This document shows, piece after piece, positions 1-10,443 of a stretch of 64,000 nt of DNA (positions within the stretch are counted from its first letter, which is position 1; every line of letters begins with the position of its first letter). The position numbers and the translations under genes were made by a program. Location: positions 372,001 through 436,000 of the forward strand of contig JADDMT010000004.1 in NCBI GenBank assembly GCA_021401465.1, written 5' to 3'. The notes beneath the pieces are model-generated. The model did not search any database and had not been told where the DNA came from. It worked only from the letters and a program-made list of their open reading frames with translations. This DNA is from Teratosphaeria epicoccoides (Eukaryota > Ascomycota > Dothideomycetes > Mycosphaerellales > Teratosphaeriaceae).

Positions 1-8
1 CGCCGTCA

Positions 9-1175
9 ATGGAGGAATCGCGGCGGCTGGTGGAGCAGTGTCTGCGACAACAGGACACCTTCGATCATGATGACATTCTGGCCAGCTTGCAGGACGAGAT
101 CGACAAGCATAATGCTGCCAACGGCGACTTTAGAGATTCTATGCGGCGGACTAAGCAGTCTCGAGACAGCAGTGGCGACGAGCACCACAGGCCTGAGAAG
201 TCTGCCAGGTTCCGCTTCAAGTCAGGCGTAGCAACACCAAGAAAGCATAAACACCGCTCGAGACGCCATGAGGATGGCCGCAGAAGCCGCAAGGAACGGC
301 GAAGGGTCGGAGCATCCTCCAGTGAAGAGCGCGAAGCAGCTCATCCCTTCCCGCGCGAGCCAGCAGCCGCCGATGCGCCAGAACCTGCCGATGCCTTCAG
401 AGACTCGCTCTTCGACGCCTTAGCAGACGATGAGGGTGCGCATTACTGGGAGAGCGTCTACTCGCAGCCTATCCACGTCTACTCGCGACCTACAGTACAG
501 AACGAGAAGGGCGAGTTGGAAGAGATGACGGATGAGCAGTATGCCAATTATGTCAAAATCAAAATGTGGGAGAAGAAACACCCAGAGATAGTTCAGGCGA
601 GGCAGAAGGCTAAGAAACGGCGGAAGGAGGGAGAAGAAGAGAAGACAAGGCGGCGAGAAGAGTTCATCAGGAAGAAAGAAAGAGCGGCTTGGGAGAGAGC
701 GGAGAGAAAGGGTGCTAGGCGATTTGCGGTGCATGATGAGGATGATTATGAGCATGCCGTTCCCAAAGATTGGGACACGCCTAGTCATGGCGAGTCTGGA
801 GAGAAACGGAGGGAGTGCGATGCCGCCTGGTCGCGCTACCTGTCTGCCTGGGACAAGCTCAAGCACGACCTTCTTGCACAACGCGAAGCGCAATCTGCCG
901 ATCCTGGACTTTCACCTGCAAAACGAATACCATGGCCTGTCTTGAACGCGAGCAAGCCGGTGACCAGACCTAATATTGAGACATTCATGCGACGTTGTCC
1001 AGCGGATGGATGCAAGACGAGGCTCCAAGTCTGGAAGGCTGAGAGAGTGAGATGGCACCCTGATAAGGTTCAGCAAAGATTTGGCGGGACGGTTGAGGAA
1101 GGAACGATGAGGCTGGTCACCGGTGTGTTCCAAGTTGTGGATGGGTTATACGAACAGGAGAAGGGAAGAGGATGA
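9..1175 (+). CDS. NFKBIL1-like nuclear protein with degenerate J-type C-terminus
   Basis: Single-exon gene of 388 aa starting at the ATG at 9. The first 110 residues are charged and rich in Arg/Ser, like a nuclear localisation region. A conserved-looking block follows near residue 140 (HYWESVYSQPIHVYSRP), then a long Arg/Lys/Glu-rich helix (about 185-235). The last 60 residues hold RWHPDK followed by QQRF, the arrangement seen in the J-domain-like tail of NF-kappa-B inhibitor-like 1 proteins. Fungal members of this family are poorly studied nuclear proteins and I infer no specific role. Only 8 bases of upstream sequence are in the window, so an upstream exon cannot be excluded. Confidence 0.68.
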   Translation: MEESRRLVEQCLRQQDTFDHDDILASLQDEIDKHNAANGDFRDSMRRTKQSRDSSGDEHHRPEKSARFRFKSGVATPRKHKHRSRRHEDGRRSRKERRRVGASSSEEREAAHPFPREPAAADAPEPADAFRDSLFDALADDEGAHYWESVYSQPIHVYSRPTVQNEKGELEEMTDEQYANYVKIKMWEKKHPEIVQARQKAKKRRKEGEEEKTRRREEFIRKKERAAWERAERKGARRFAVHDEDDYEHAVPKDWDTPSHGESGEKRRECDAAWSRYLSAWDKLKHDLLAQREAQSADPGLSPAKRIPWPVLNASKPVTRPNIETFMRRCPADGCKTRLQVWKAERVRWHPDKVQQRFGGTVEEGTMRLVTGVFQVVDGLYEQEKGRG

Positions 1176-1490
1176 GCTTGACCACTGCTCACGTTCGGAA
1201 GGGCATTGAAAGCTGCAAATCTCTCCTCGCTTTCCACAGCATGCTCAGCAAAATTTGGCAGCCTCCGATCAATTGCAGAAGTATATCGGGCGTTTCATGT
1301 CCGTCTGGGCCATCATACATCGGATACGCACATGTGTGAATACCATGTAGTCTTCTGTCGCCGCCATAGCCCGAGCCGAGGCGCTTGCCGATCGATTACC
1401 CGCATCATGATTACAATGTCTTGCTTCACCTTGGCCATGCATACCATCCCCATTTGATTCCCGTTGTGCGCTCTTTTCTGTGTCCTCGTA

Positions 1491-2708
1491 ATGCCCGACA
1501 CAACGTCCAGCAACCTCCTCACTGTCCCGCCCGAAATACGCGAGCATGTCTACCGGCTGATCTTACATCCCGACGCGAATCGCACAGAGTTGAAAGATGA
1601 ATACGTCAAATATGATTACAAGGATGCTCTCGTGCTCTTCCATATCAATCGACAGATTTATATTGAGTCGCGGAAGATCTTTCGAGACTTGAACACGATC
1701 GTGAGAATCGAGACGCCTTGGCCGGAGGCCCAAATCCATGCTGAAGCCGAAGGACATGTGCCAATCCTGGTGAGAGGGAAGAATGCCAGCAACTTCAGAG
1801 AGTGGGCTTTGACGGCCACAATTGATGCGCCATCAGCAGGTTTTCCAGAAGGAGATGAAGAGCGGTTCCTCATTTTGGCAGATGACTTGGACAAGTTCTG
1901 TACGCACTGGGAGCTTTCTAATCTGTCATACCCAAGCCTGAACCCTCAACTACGTCTGAAGGTCAAGTTGCAAGACCCTGTCACGCCGGAGGGCGAGGAG
2001 AAGAGGATATCGAGGGCTCTACAAAAGAAGCTGCTCCTGCCTTTTGGCAGAATAAAGCATCTACCCCAGATGACCATTTCTGGTGTACCGGAACCTGATG
2101 AAGACATCGTGAACCACGTCTTAGCGCTCCAGAAGCGGCCGAACAAGAGCCCGGAGGGTTGTCTGGCCGAAGCTAATCGTCTGAAGCTGGAAGGAAATGC
2201 CGAGTTTAAAGCTGGTCGATATGAGGCAGCACTGGCTGTCTGGCGTCAGGCCTGGCTCGCTATGCATATCGTTATCAAAGGTCGTCAGCGACACATCCAT
2301 GCTGATGCCTTCTATGTTCGCACGCTCGAGGAAGAACCATACCGAGGCAAGAACGGCCAAAGCGAACGCCTTCTCCTTCGCGTACATCTGGTAGCAAATA
2401 CCTGCCATGCCATGATTCAGCTGAAGAGATATGACGAGGCCGCATTTTGGGGCATGCGGAGTATTGCGATGCTGAGGAACGGCCTGGGCGTGCATGAGGG
2501 AGTGGATGTGCGGCCTGAGGAAGAGGCTGTGACGGGCTTCCCAGCCGCGATACAGATGGGCAAGATTTACTACAGGACTGCGGTTGCGAAGAAGGAGATG
2601 GGAGATACGGATAAGGCGAAGAAGCTTTTGAGGGTTGCGGTGATTTATCTGCCCGACGACGAAAAGGTGCGCGAAGCACTTGCAGCATGTTCGTTGAGGT
2701 TGGGCTGA
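1491..2708 (+). CDS. TPR-repeat protein with F-box-like N-terminal segment
   Basis: Single exon, 405 aa. The frame is open from a TTG at 1464, but the first ATG is at 1491. Residues 5-20 (LLTVPPEIREHVYRLIL) resemble the F-box-like LP.EI...I...L segment common in filamentous fungi. The centre (about 60-200) has no motif I recognise. From about residue 223 to the end there are TPR-type helices (EANRLKLEGNAEFKAGRYEA, then KRYDEAAFWGMRSIAML and KIYYRTAVAKKEMGDTDKA), as in TPR co-chaperones and some F-box/TPR adaptors. Tandem with the upstream gene. A protein-interaction scaffold is the safest reading. Confidence 0.7.
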   Translation: MPDTTSSNLLTVPPEIREHVYRLILHPDANRTELKDEYVKYDYKDALVLFHINRQIYIESRKIFRDLNTIVRIETPWPEAQIHAEAEGHVPILVRGKNASNFREWALTATIDAPSAGFPEGDEERFLILADDLDKFCTHWELSNLSYPSLNPQLRLKVKLQDPVTPEGEEKRISRALQKKLLLPFGRIKHLPQMTISGVPEPDEDIVNHVLALQKRPNKSPEGCLAEANRLKLEGNAEFKAGRYEAALAVWRQAWLAMHIVIKGRQRHIHADAFYVRTLEEEPYRGKNGQSERLLLRVHLVANTCHAMIQLKRYDEAAFWGMRSIAMLRNGLGVHEGVDVRPEEEAVTGFPAAIQMGKIYYRTAVAKKEMGDTDKAKKLLRVAVIYLPDDEKVREALAACSLRLG

Positions 2709-4768
2709 GCATGAGCTGCAAACGCGTCTCTTGGACGAATTACGGCTGAAATGGTTCATCGCACATGCTGTGGCGATACATTCAGTCGCCGCAGACCGCC
2801 AACCAACAAAGGAGAGCAGAAGGAAGCAACTCTAGGAACATGCGCTGTCCTTCAAAACGATCAATCTGGAAGATATGTTATTGATCCCCGTGATCAACCT
2901 GTCACATGCAGGGCACCCTTTCCACTGCAGATTCGAACATCCGGCTCCATGGGCGAAGAATCGGACCCATGCACGGGTGACTCACTCTCGCTGACCACGC
3001 GCGCGAGGCATCGCTTTCGAGATGATCATGAGCGGTTTCGTCTCCAGATCCATGGCTCAATGTGCGTCGGGGACTGCATCGGGCAGAATGTTGTGAGATC
3101 CGGGCGCCTTGTGCAACCTCGGCAACCTGATTGATTGCTGCAGCGGATTACCAACCCGCCTGCCGGAGGAACGCCTCCCCGATGCCGATCATACTGACCC
3201 ACCATCTCGTGCCGGATACACAGCCGCGCGCTTGAGCGGCTGCCAATCCGCTCATACAGGACCTCGTCACCTCGCAGCCCGTCAGCCCCGGCAAACATGA
3301 TGCGGGCCCTTCAGCAGCCGTGCGAGTGGTGAGCAAATGTCGAACAATGTCGACCGCATCCCGAGTGGGCATGCTTCCCTGCTACTGTATCGCGACCCAT
3401 GCTTTGCGCGAAACACAATGCAGTTGATCTCTGGCGGATGTCACACCCGCTGCGCAGACACCAGGCCCAGATCGATTGCGTAGGACTTCTGACCATCTCG
3501 CTGCAAAGGTCGCCTCAAGAACTGTGTGTTGCGTTGCAGCGGCGCTCCTCGTGGATGGGAGGACTAGACATGTATAAAAGATGAGAGTCAGGCTCGGCGC
3601 CCTGAGAGGGGGCAACACCATCAGGCACGTACCAATCACTCCTTCCCGCGCGTTCAAGGCAAAACCATATTCCAGAAGTTTCAGCAGCTTTGAGCTTCAC
3701 GTCGTTCACTTCCAGGTTGGTGGCATTAGCCAGATCATTGGACATCTCACACTGACCCGATTCAGTACCCGGGCCAGTTGTGCTTGCTCGACAGGTCACA
3801 TAACGTCGCCACATCAGGCCCACGTTCGAGAGGCAATGATTTCAGGCCCAACATCTCTCACAGCAAGCAACTTGAATGCTCACACCAGCGACCTATCGAC
3901 AAGTCAGAAGGATGCGCCCGTTCTTGCGTGGCTCGCCAGCATCACTTTTGGCCGGCAAGATAGGGCTACAGAGACGACTTTTGCAGATATCGCCGGCAGG
4001 TACGGGCTCTCTGAGCACCAATTGCGCGCTCTACAATGTCTCGAGGAAGGAGAAGGGACGCGGTAGTCCAAATGGGAAGCTATACCGCGGTGGTCTCACC
4101 CTCGGCCCTGCTCGTCGATCCTCGCTTTCCGGCAGATTCGGGCACCTAGGGAATTGCCGTCGAGGGGTTGGCGGAACGGATGCAGAGTCGCGAGTAGAGT
4201 GATCGGTCTGTCGGCTAAGCATCGATGTTCGGCAGGTTGCACGATTTTGAACGCAATATCGCGTCTGTAACTAACCAGTCAAACACATCTTGGTGTCAAG
4301 CACCGGAAAGCTAGCTCAAAGTACCAAGCCACGACACCCAACCCATCAGATCTCCGCGCTCTTGTACAGCAACAAAGAGGCTTGCAGTTCTAGCATGAGA
4401 TCGCGAAGCTCACGGTGACACCCCGGCACTAAGACGTCTCGAGGAGGAGTAAATCACGATTCCTCCGAGTCGGATCAACGCCGTGTTGTAGAAGCAATAA
4501 AATAACCTGCGAACATACCGGGACACTCTAGCTTAAGCTGTTCGGATTCAGACAACTTTTCTCTCAGCTGGAGCAGGCGCGTCTCCGCACACGCCGCCGA
4601 TGGCCATAATATATATACTTGAGCAGCTTTCTCTCGTATCTTCTCGTCGCCTCTCTCCCTGGATCGATTGGACCTGCGAGCAAGCAAAATCGAACGAGGC
4701 TTATCACAAACTCCAACGCAATCTGCGCTAAAACAATATTGAACACCACCTCAAAATCTATCATCAAC
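2709..4768. other. Intergenic region, no supported gene
   Basis: About 2 kb between the TPR gene and the 53-aa secreted-protein gene. A 161-codon ATG frame lies at 3581-4066, directly after a TATA-like run (tgtataaaag), but its product has no recognisable motif. No transposon, tRNA or satellite repeat is visible. Confidence 0.5.
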
Positions 4769-5003
4769 ATGAAGGTCGTCAGGCTCGTCGTTTCGCTGCT
4801 CGCCTCTGCTACTACAGTTCTGGCCCTCTGCAGAGCCGACTGTAGTGCGATGGTACGTCCCAACACTGCATTTTTAAAAGGCTGTAGTCTCCTTGCGCTG
4901 CATACTGACCGAGTCACGCGTAAAGGAGGTTTTTTATGGTTGCCCTTGCGGCGCATCTTATACTTGTAGCACCGGTACGACCGTCAACTGCATCGAGGAA
5001 TAG
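4769..5003 (+). CDS. Small secreted cysteine-rich protein, 53 aa, one intron
   Basis: Exon 1 is 4769-4852, the intron 4853-4925 (73 nt, GTACGT donor, branch tactgacc, acceptor taaag), and exon 2 4926-5003. Splicing is in phase 0 and gives 53 aa. Residues 1-20 form a clear signal peptide (basic Lys-Val-Val-Arg start, then a Leu/Val/Ala core ending at about VLAL). The mature part of about 33 residues carries six cysteines in the order C-x3-C, GC-x-C, TC, NC, which fits three disulfide bonds. Small size, secretion and six cysteines are typical of fungal effector-like or antimicrobial peptides, but I recognise no family. The exons are too short to stand out as open frames; the evidence is the signal peptide plus the intron restoring a Cys-rich frame with an immediate stop. 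Confidence 0.62.
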
Positions 5004-5753
5004 CGTCGACCTACATGGCTCATCTTGGCACGCACACATCTGAATCACGGCAAGCCTGGTCATCGCTTTCCTTCGGCCATTGTAATGTCCTGTACCTCAC
5101 GGTTTCAATGACATGACGGCTTGTGGGAGCAAACTCCAGGTATACACAGCGCAACGGCGACGACACATGCGACACATTCGGTCGAGCGCTTCAATCACGA
5201 GGGAGTCTTCTTTTGTTAAGCTGCGCATATGGAGCTGGACACAAGGGAAGCTTCCACGCAACCAGCATGTCAATCTGTATGAAGTTGCTAGCACGAGGTC
5301 GCGTGACAGTTTCATTGAGCTGCTTAGTCAAAATGGGTGAGGTTCAAACGGCATCTGCTTCTCATATCAACCCTTCCCATTGAAATACTGTCTGAGGATT
5401 ACCTCTGGCTTGTGCAATACTGCTGTAGTCTCGCAATTCGATGAGCGGTATGGCACTTTGACTGGAGCACGGGTGATATCGGACTGGCATGGATGCGACC
5501 TAGCGGTCATGACCGTGACGCCCTTCGCAACATCCGCGACTACCCATCAGCCGACAAAATTCAGTTGTAATTGGGTAGATCATGATACCATGTCTGAGCA
5601 CTAACAGAGTTCTGGAGATGTCCTTCTGGACTCGATGAGTTCAAACACCAAATATACCATAATTTGGACCTAAGCCCAGCTCGTCAGCAGCCTGCCTGAA
5701 AAGTCTCTTATCAGAAGACACATCACAGTGCCTGAACAGCACAGACCAATGCC
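5004..5753. other. Intergenic region, nothing recognised
   Basis: 750 bp between two convergent genes, the small secreted protein on plus and the Cys-rich-tail protein on minus. Presumably both 3' UTRs. I see no coding signal or repeat. Confidence 0.5.
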
Positions 5754-6580
5754 TCAAAAGCAGGCCCTACCTGACGATCGAGATTCAGCCCTCCGACACT
5801 TCCTGCTGCATCTTTCGTGCTGGCAAGTGACTTTGCAACAGATCATCTGTTCCACAATCGTCTCAGCGCCGCAGTCGCAGCATCGCCATCGTTTAGACTC
5901 GAGCCAAGGATACTCTGCAAAAAGTCTCATTAACCCACAGACATGTCAAACCGCGGTAGCATGTGCTTACCTGGGCGGCTGGTGAATGGCCAACCGTCGG
6001 TCCACTGGTGGCCATCCTCCACGCCTGGATTGTAGATCGGCGGGCAGAAGACAATCTTGTTGCCACAGGCTGTATCGTCGAGGTTGTCATGGTTCATGGT
6101 GCCAAAGTTGCAAGGCGTGTGCGTGCCGACCAGATCATCATCGTCCGTCGAGAGCCCGTGCTCGTCACCTTGCCTGACAAGTCCGGAGAAGTATGGTAGA
6201 ATATGCTGTAGCTTTGGTCCCTCGCGGGGTGGTGGTGACGGACCGCACAGGCTGTCGTCAAGGTCGATAAGCGGGGCTGACTGGCCCATGCCAGTGAGAC
6301 TCCGATCTATCGTACTCGAGGACGAGCTCACGTTGCTGATGATACTTCTCGAATCCGACGCGTGGGCTAGTAGTGGCTCTTGATCCTCATCGACACTCTG
6401 GTTTCGGTGCTTGTCGGCTGGAAAGACGAAGTCTTTGATGTGGACCTGCTCATGCTCCAAGTTGCCAACGCCAGAGTCGGCCCGTGATTCACGACGTTGC
6501 TGCTTCAAGGCGTTCACCTGTTCCGAGCGCCGACGCTGACGAAGTGACGTTGGGAGATGCAGTATGCGCCTGCCATTCAT
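5754..6580 (-). CDS. Uncharacterised fungal protein with C-terminal Cys/His zinc-binding-like motif
   Basis: Exon 1 is 6580-5971, the intron 5970-5915 (56 nt, GTAAGC donor, acceptor ttgcag), and exon 2 5914-5754, giving 256 aa. The first about 200 residues are polar and Ser/Asp-rich and look disordered. Exon 2 supplies a compact motif: Trp-Arg-Cys-Cys-x-Cys-Gly, ten residues later a Cys-Cys pair, then Cys-x-His-x2-Cys-x3-Cys. The order W-x-C-C-x-C-G ... C-x-H-x2-C-x2/3-C recurs in many short filamentous-fungal proteins of unknown function and probably binds zinc. Without splicing the frame ends soon after the donor and loses the motif, which supports the intron. No function is inferred. Confidence 0.62.
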
Positions 6581-7240
6581 AGCATTCGTGAGCTCGTGCT
6601 CGCCTCTTTTAGATGCGCTGGTCTCAGTGCTGGGACTGATAGCGTCGTCGCTGGTGGTGGTGCCCTGTTGTCTTCAGCAACGTGATCATTGCGCGGCGTA
6701 CGCTGCTACGGTCCATCGATGCGCAGCGCGAAGGCAGAGGCAGCGACATGGACTTTAGTTCTTTCGGACTGCGTTGCTTGCGTTAGCTTTGAGTTCTTGT
6801 CCAACGCACGTTAGACCTAGAACATGTTCCTTTGGAAGTGGAAGTCACATTGGGAGACATACCTCACCTCCTCGCCACTAAGTCGTCGCGTCCAATTGTT
6901 CCACCCAGCAAACATGGTATCTATGAGAGCAGTGCCCGTGTACATTAAAGCAGGAATGATAGTATCGAGGCACAGCGTATACGTTTAGCAAACAAATTAC
7001 GCCGTCTGGACCGCCAGTATCGTAAACATCTATTACCGACGGCTTTGGATCTAAGAAGAATGCAACATTGGCCGAGTTGAAGCATTTCGCCTGAGCGCAC
7101 GCGGCAAACGTCGTCCGGACTCCAGTTGGAAACCACCAACGAATTGCCCTCATCCCCCTATCCTCACAGCTGTGTCCCAGCAGAATGGAAACCCCCTCAT
7201 CCAGGAATAATGGTGCCCCAATCGCTAGACCCAAATTACC
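6581..7240. other. Intergenic region upstream of the Cys-rich-tail gene
   Basis: 660 bp between two minus-strand genes: the 3' flank of the MAPEG gene and the 5' region of the 5754-6580 gene. A 118-codon minus frame (7234-6878) opens only at TTG and shows no domain. Confidence 0.5.
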
Positions 7241-7836
7241 TCAAAGCACCTGCTTAAGACCAGCCCAGCCGGCCAGACCCCACAGCACAAGCTGGATGAA
7301 GAACGAGCCCACGAACCCGTACACTCTGCCCTTGCCTTCAGTTTGATTCGGTGAGGTATAGCCTATGGCGTAGACCACTCTCGCAACAATCCACGCAGCT
7401 CCAAGTGCTGAGCTCGCGACTGGGTACTCGAGGCCTGCAATCAGGATCGCAAGGACAGTGGAGGGATAACTCTCCATGGTGTTGTGGTGTGCTCTCTGAG
7501 CTGTATTGAATAGGTACAAAGCCTTCTTTTTCTCGGCATTGTCGGCTGCGGCGGCGAAGTCGCCAGAGTCCGCGACTGCCTTTGGATATTGGATGCCAGC
7601 TGCCTTCCGAAAAGGGCCTATTCTTCCGCCAAGCCAGGCAGACAGCTTTACTTCGGGTCAGTGGGGTTGCTTGTTAGCGCTTGAGTGGAGCGAAAGGAAG
7701 CGTACGAAGAAAGTTGCGGCGGTCGTGGTGAGGACATAGCTGTCGCAAAGGTCAGTGCTTGCGATGTTTAGCGTCGGTGTGGATTTTCTGACCCATATTC
7801 TCTTGGAAGACCCAGACCCAATGTGACTGTCGACAT
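7241..7836 (-). CDS. MAPEG-family membrane protein (microsomal glutathione S-transferase 3-like)
   Basis: Three exons: 7836-7793, 7739-7706 and 7645-7241, with introns 7792-7740 (53 nt, branch cactgacc) and 7705-7646 (60 nt, GTACGC donor). The product is 160 aa. It starts MSTVTLGLGLPREYGYVL, as in MGST3-type proteins, then has an LSAWLGGRIGPFRKAAGIQY block, the MAPEG signature FNTAQRAHHNTME, a GLEYPVASSALGAAW helix and a C-terminal hydrophobic helix. Four membrane helices are expected, in ER or outer mitochondrial membrane, with glutathione-dependent peroxidase or transferase activity towards lipid hydroperoxides known for the family. The small 5' exons were found from the family N-terminus plus splice signals. 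Confidence 0.85.
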
Positions 7837-10251
7837 GTTTGCGCGGTTGTTTATTTGACCACAGTGTGTTTGCAATAGCCCGACGAGGCAGGTGCAGGTT
7901 GACGAGAAGGCAAGGAGACGAGGAAGCGTGTATTTGTATACCGAGTGCCGCCTGATTCAGCGTACCTTTGGGGGCGCAGGACACCGTTGAAGCCGTGCTT
8001 TCGACTGAACTCGATGTCCGTCGGCTACGGAGGAATTGGCGACTCCGCTCGCTTTTTCCTTCTCTGTTACTTTTTGCACCCCTGATTTTGCTCAGGTATG
8101 GATGTGTACGGAGGTCTAAGCAGAGCTCTGTCGGGATTTGCGCGGTAACGCAGCGAATGGATCACGACAATGATGCTGGACGTGTATCCTAGAGTTAGGA
8201 GACTGGAGGTTTCAGCGACCAGCCCAGGTGTCATCGCTCGGAAGCCTCTGCAGGAGCCGATGCATCGACGGCTCGAGCCTCCCACCGCGTACCATAGACG
8301 CGGAAACCAGTTATGATGCACAACTCACTGCAGCTAACCTTGAACGTCGCGAGGTTGAAAATGAGGGGGGTTCGAGCGAGGTGAAGATGAAACAGAGACA
8401 CTTGAGACAAGGTTCGGCACTGCTTGGTACTCATACGAGGGTACCTCGTCCTGGCGACTAAGTGAGCCGGCACATGACTCGGCCGTCTATCATGCCATTC
8501 TAGCAACACTGCCCGTATCGATGTTCATAGATTTCTCCCTCAACGCTAGCAGGACAAGTATATCGATGAGCGAGGGAAATTCACGCGAGCATTGCGTCAA
8601 GTGCTGGATTTGGTCCGTAGCTGCAGAGTGCCGGTTCTTTGATGGCGGACAATTCGAAGTCTATCATTCCACAACACCGCACCTTATTCTTGAAGTTCCA
8701 GTACCCCCTTGAGGATTCAATCATCTGGCGCCTAGGACTTTGCCAGACTCGCAAAGGCGATTTTCAGAGACCTCAATTCCTCTTCTTTACATACAACGCC
8801 ATTCTGAATGGCCCATGAACCAAGTTCAGGCGGAAAGTCCTCAGATTAGCTCTCTTATGTTCTCAACGACAACCAATGACCCATAAAGCCCTCCACGATG
8901 CCGCTTAGGCACTTCTGGGCAATCCTCGACCCCGGAACGGTGCCGCTTCGAGCCTCGATTAGGCTGCCTACCAAATTTGGCTTTTGTTTCGCTGTCATCA
9001 CTGGACTTTCCACCTGAGCGCCCATCCCAACCCAACCGCAAGCAATAACCCGCCGGACAAAGCGATCGCAGTCCTTGCAATCCGCAAGCAGGTGCGACAA
9101 AGGGCGGAGCAAGCGCGATACTCCGATTGAAAACTATCGTTTCGGTTGATCCTCATGGCTCTGCCACCCCAACCCTGGGAGAGAAGGAGTGACGGAAGAG
9201 CTGGATCCAGTCTTGCTGGTTTTCGGTCATGAGCGCGCTGTAAATGCTGACACGTCCTCGTCGTCTGCTGCGGTCTGCTGTGCAAGTCAGTCATGTCGAT
9301 TGAAGGCCAAGCCGGGTTAACATCCAAGAGGGCGTTGGTGTATGAGTGAGCCAGGAAGTTGAAATTGGGCCCTGAGATTTCTGTTCTTCGCATGACTCAG
9401 CCACGGCATCTATTCCGCATCGTGAAGGCAGGAGCGGTGACCGCTCGCTGCACTCGGCGACCTGTCACCAAGGTTTCAGGTCACGGCTACGTGCAGATGA
9501 TGGTACTGATAGCTCTTGTGAGTAATTTCTTCATTGGGTCACACTAGACCCGTCTTAGCAGCTGGTCATGGATCCTTCTGGGAATGAGACTCACTTCGAA
9601 CTCCACACTTCGTCCCTCTGCTCATACCTCCTATCGGGAGGCGTCTATGTACCAGGAGAGACGGGGTGTGCGAGCCCCCGGCCCAAACAGGCTTAGCGCC
9701 TTCGGTATGAGGGCACGGACCTTGGAACAATAGTGATGCCGCCGGGCCGATCTGGATGCCGGGTCAGGAAGTCAAATGCAACCACTCGATCTGCCTGAAC
9801 AAGCCAAAGGTTTGGGTCAAAACACTTCTCGAGCTATGAACGAGGGTCGACGAAGCACGTGAAGATGATCACTATGCACACGCAGAGCGCCCGCATATGC
9901 TGATAAATATCAACAAGTAGCATAGCTAATCTCGCGGGTCTGCAATGTCCCATACAATCACCTTGCATATGTATGCTGTGGTGTACATGCGTCTGGTAAA
10001 GATTACAATGCACCGTACCTTCCTTCCATTGACGCTGAGCTGCATCTGCTCTGTGGAACGATATCTAAGCAATCTCACGTCAGACTAGGTGGCACTATAA
10101 TTGCGATGAATTATCTCTCTCCATGATCTATCCCTAAATCCTCTGGCCATTGTGATCGAAAACTCCAGTTTCACCCGCAACTAATATTGACATCGAGCTC
10201 TTAGCGATTCGCGACCATTGGCAGACCAGGGACGGACTGAACACTGACAGA
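7837..10251. other. Intergenic region, no supported gene
   Basis: 2.4 kb from the start of the MAPEG gene to the SDR relic. Only short overlapping frames without domains or signal peptides are present. The first few hundred bases should hold the MAPEG promoter. No repeat or transposon signature is visible. Confidence 0.5.
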
Positions 10252-10391
10252 ATGCCATCATACGTCGTGACTGGAGCTTCTCGAGGTGAAGTAGTCCGCG
10301 ACCATTTTTGGATGCTTCGACTGACCACCATTTCGCAACACCAGGATGTGAGTCATTTTGGGAACACGCAGTGGCTGTATTTGCTCAATAG
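10252..10391 (+). pseudogene. Relic 5' end of a short-chain dehydrogenase/reductase gene
   Basis: An ATG at 10252 opens MPSYVVTGASRG, the first beta strand and glycine-rich cofactor loop of the SDR Rossmann fold (TGASRGIG). It is followed by a plausible intron, 10286-10344 (59 nt, branch gactgacc, acceptor ccag). After the splice the frame does not continue the expected G-I-G helix and stops at 10389-10391. About 50 bp further on begins the 3' end of the opposite-strand VMS1 gene, so no room remains for the rest of an SDR of about 250 aa. I read this as the surviving 5' end of a truncated gene; a chance match is the alternative. Confidence 0.4.
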
Positions 10392-10443
10392 TGGTATTCA
10401 GGTTGTTGGGACTGTCTGAGATCCATCTGTCGCTTCCACGTCT

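Noticed and set aside
3581..4066. 161-codon ATG frame just after a TATA-like run
   Set aside because: The TATA-like run touches the ATG, too close to act as its promoter, and the product shows no motif.
6878..7234. 118-codon minus frame downstream of the MAPEG gene
   Set aside because: Opens only at TTG, with no recognisable domain or splice link to the MAPEG exons.
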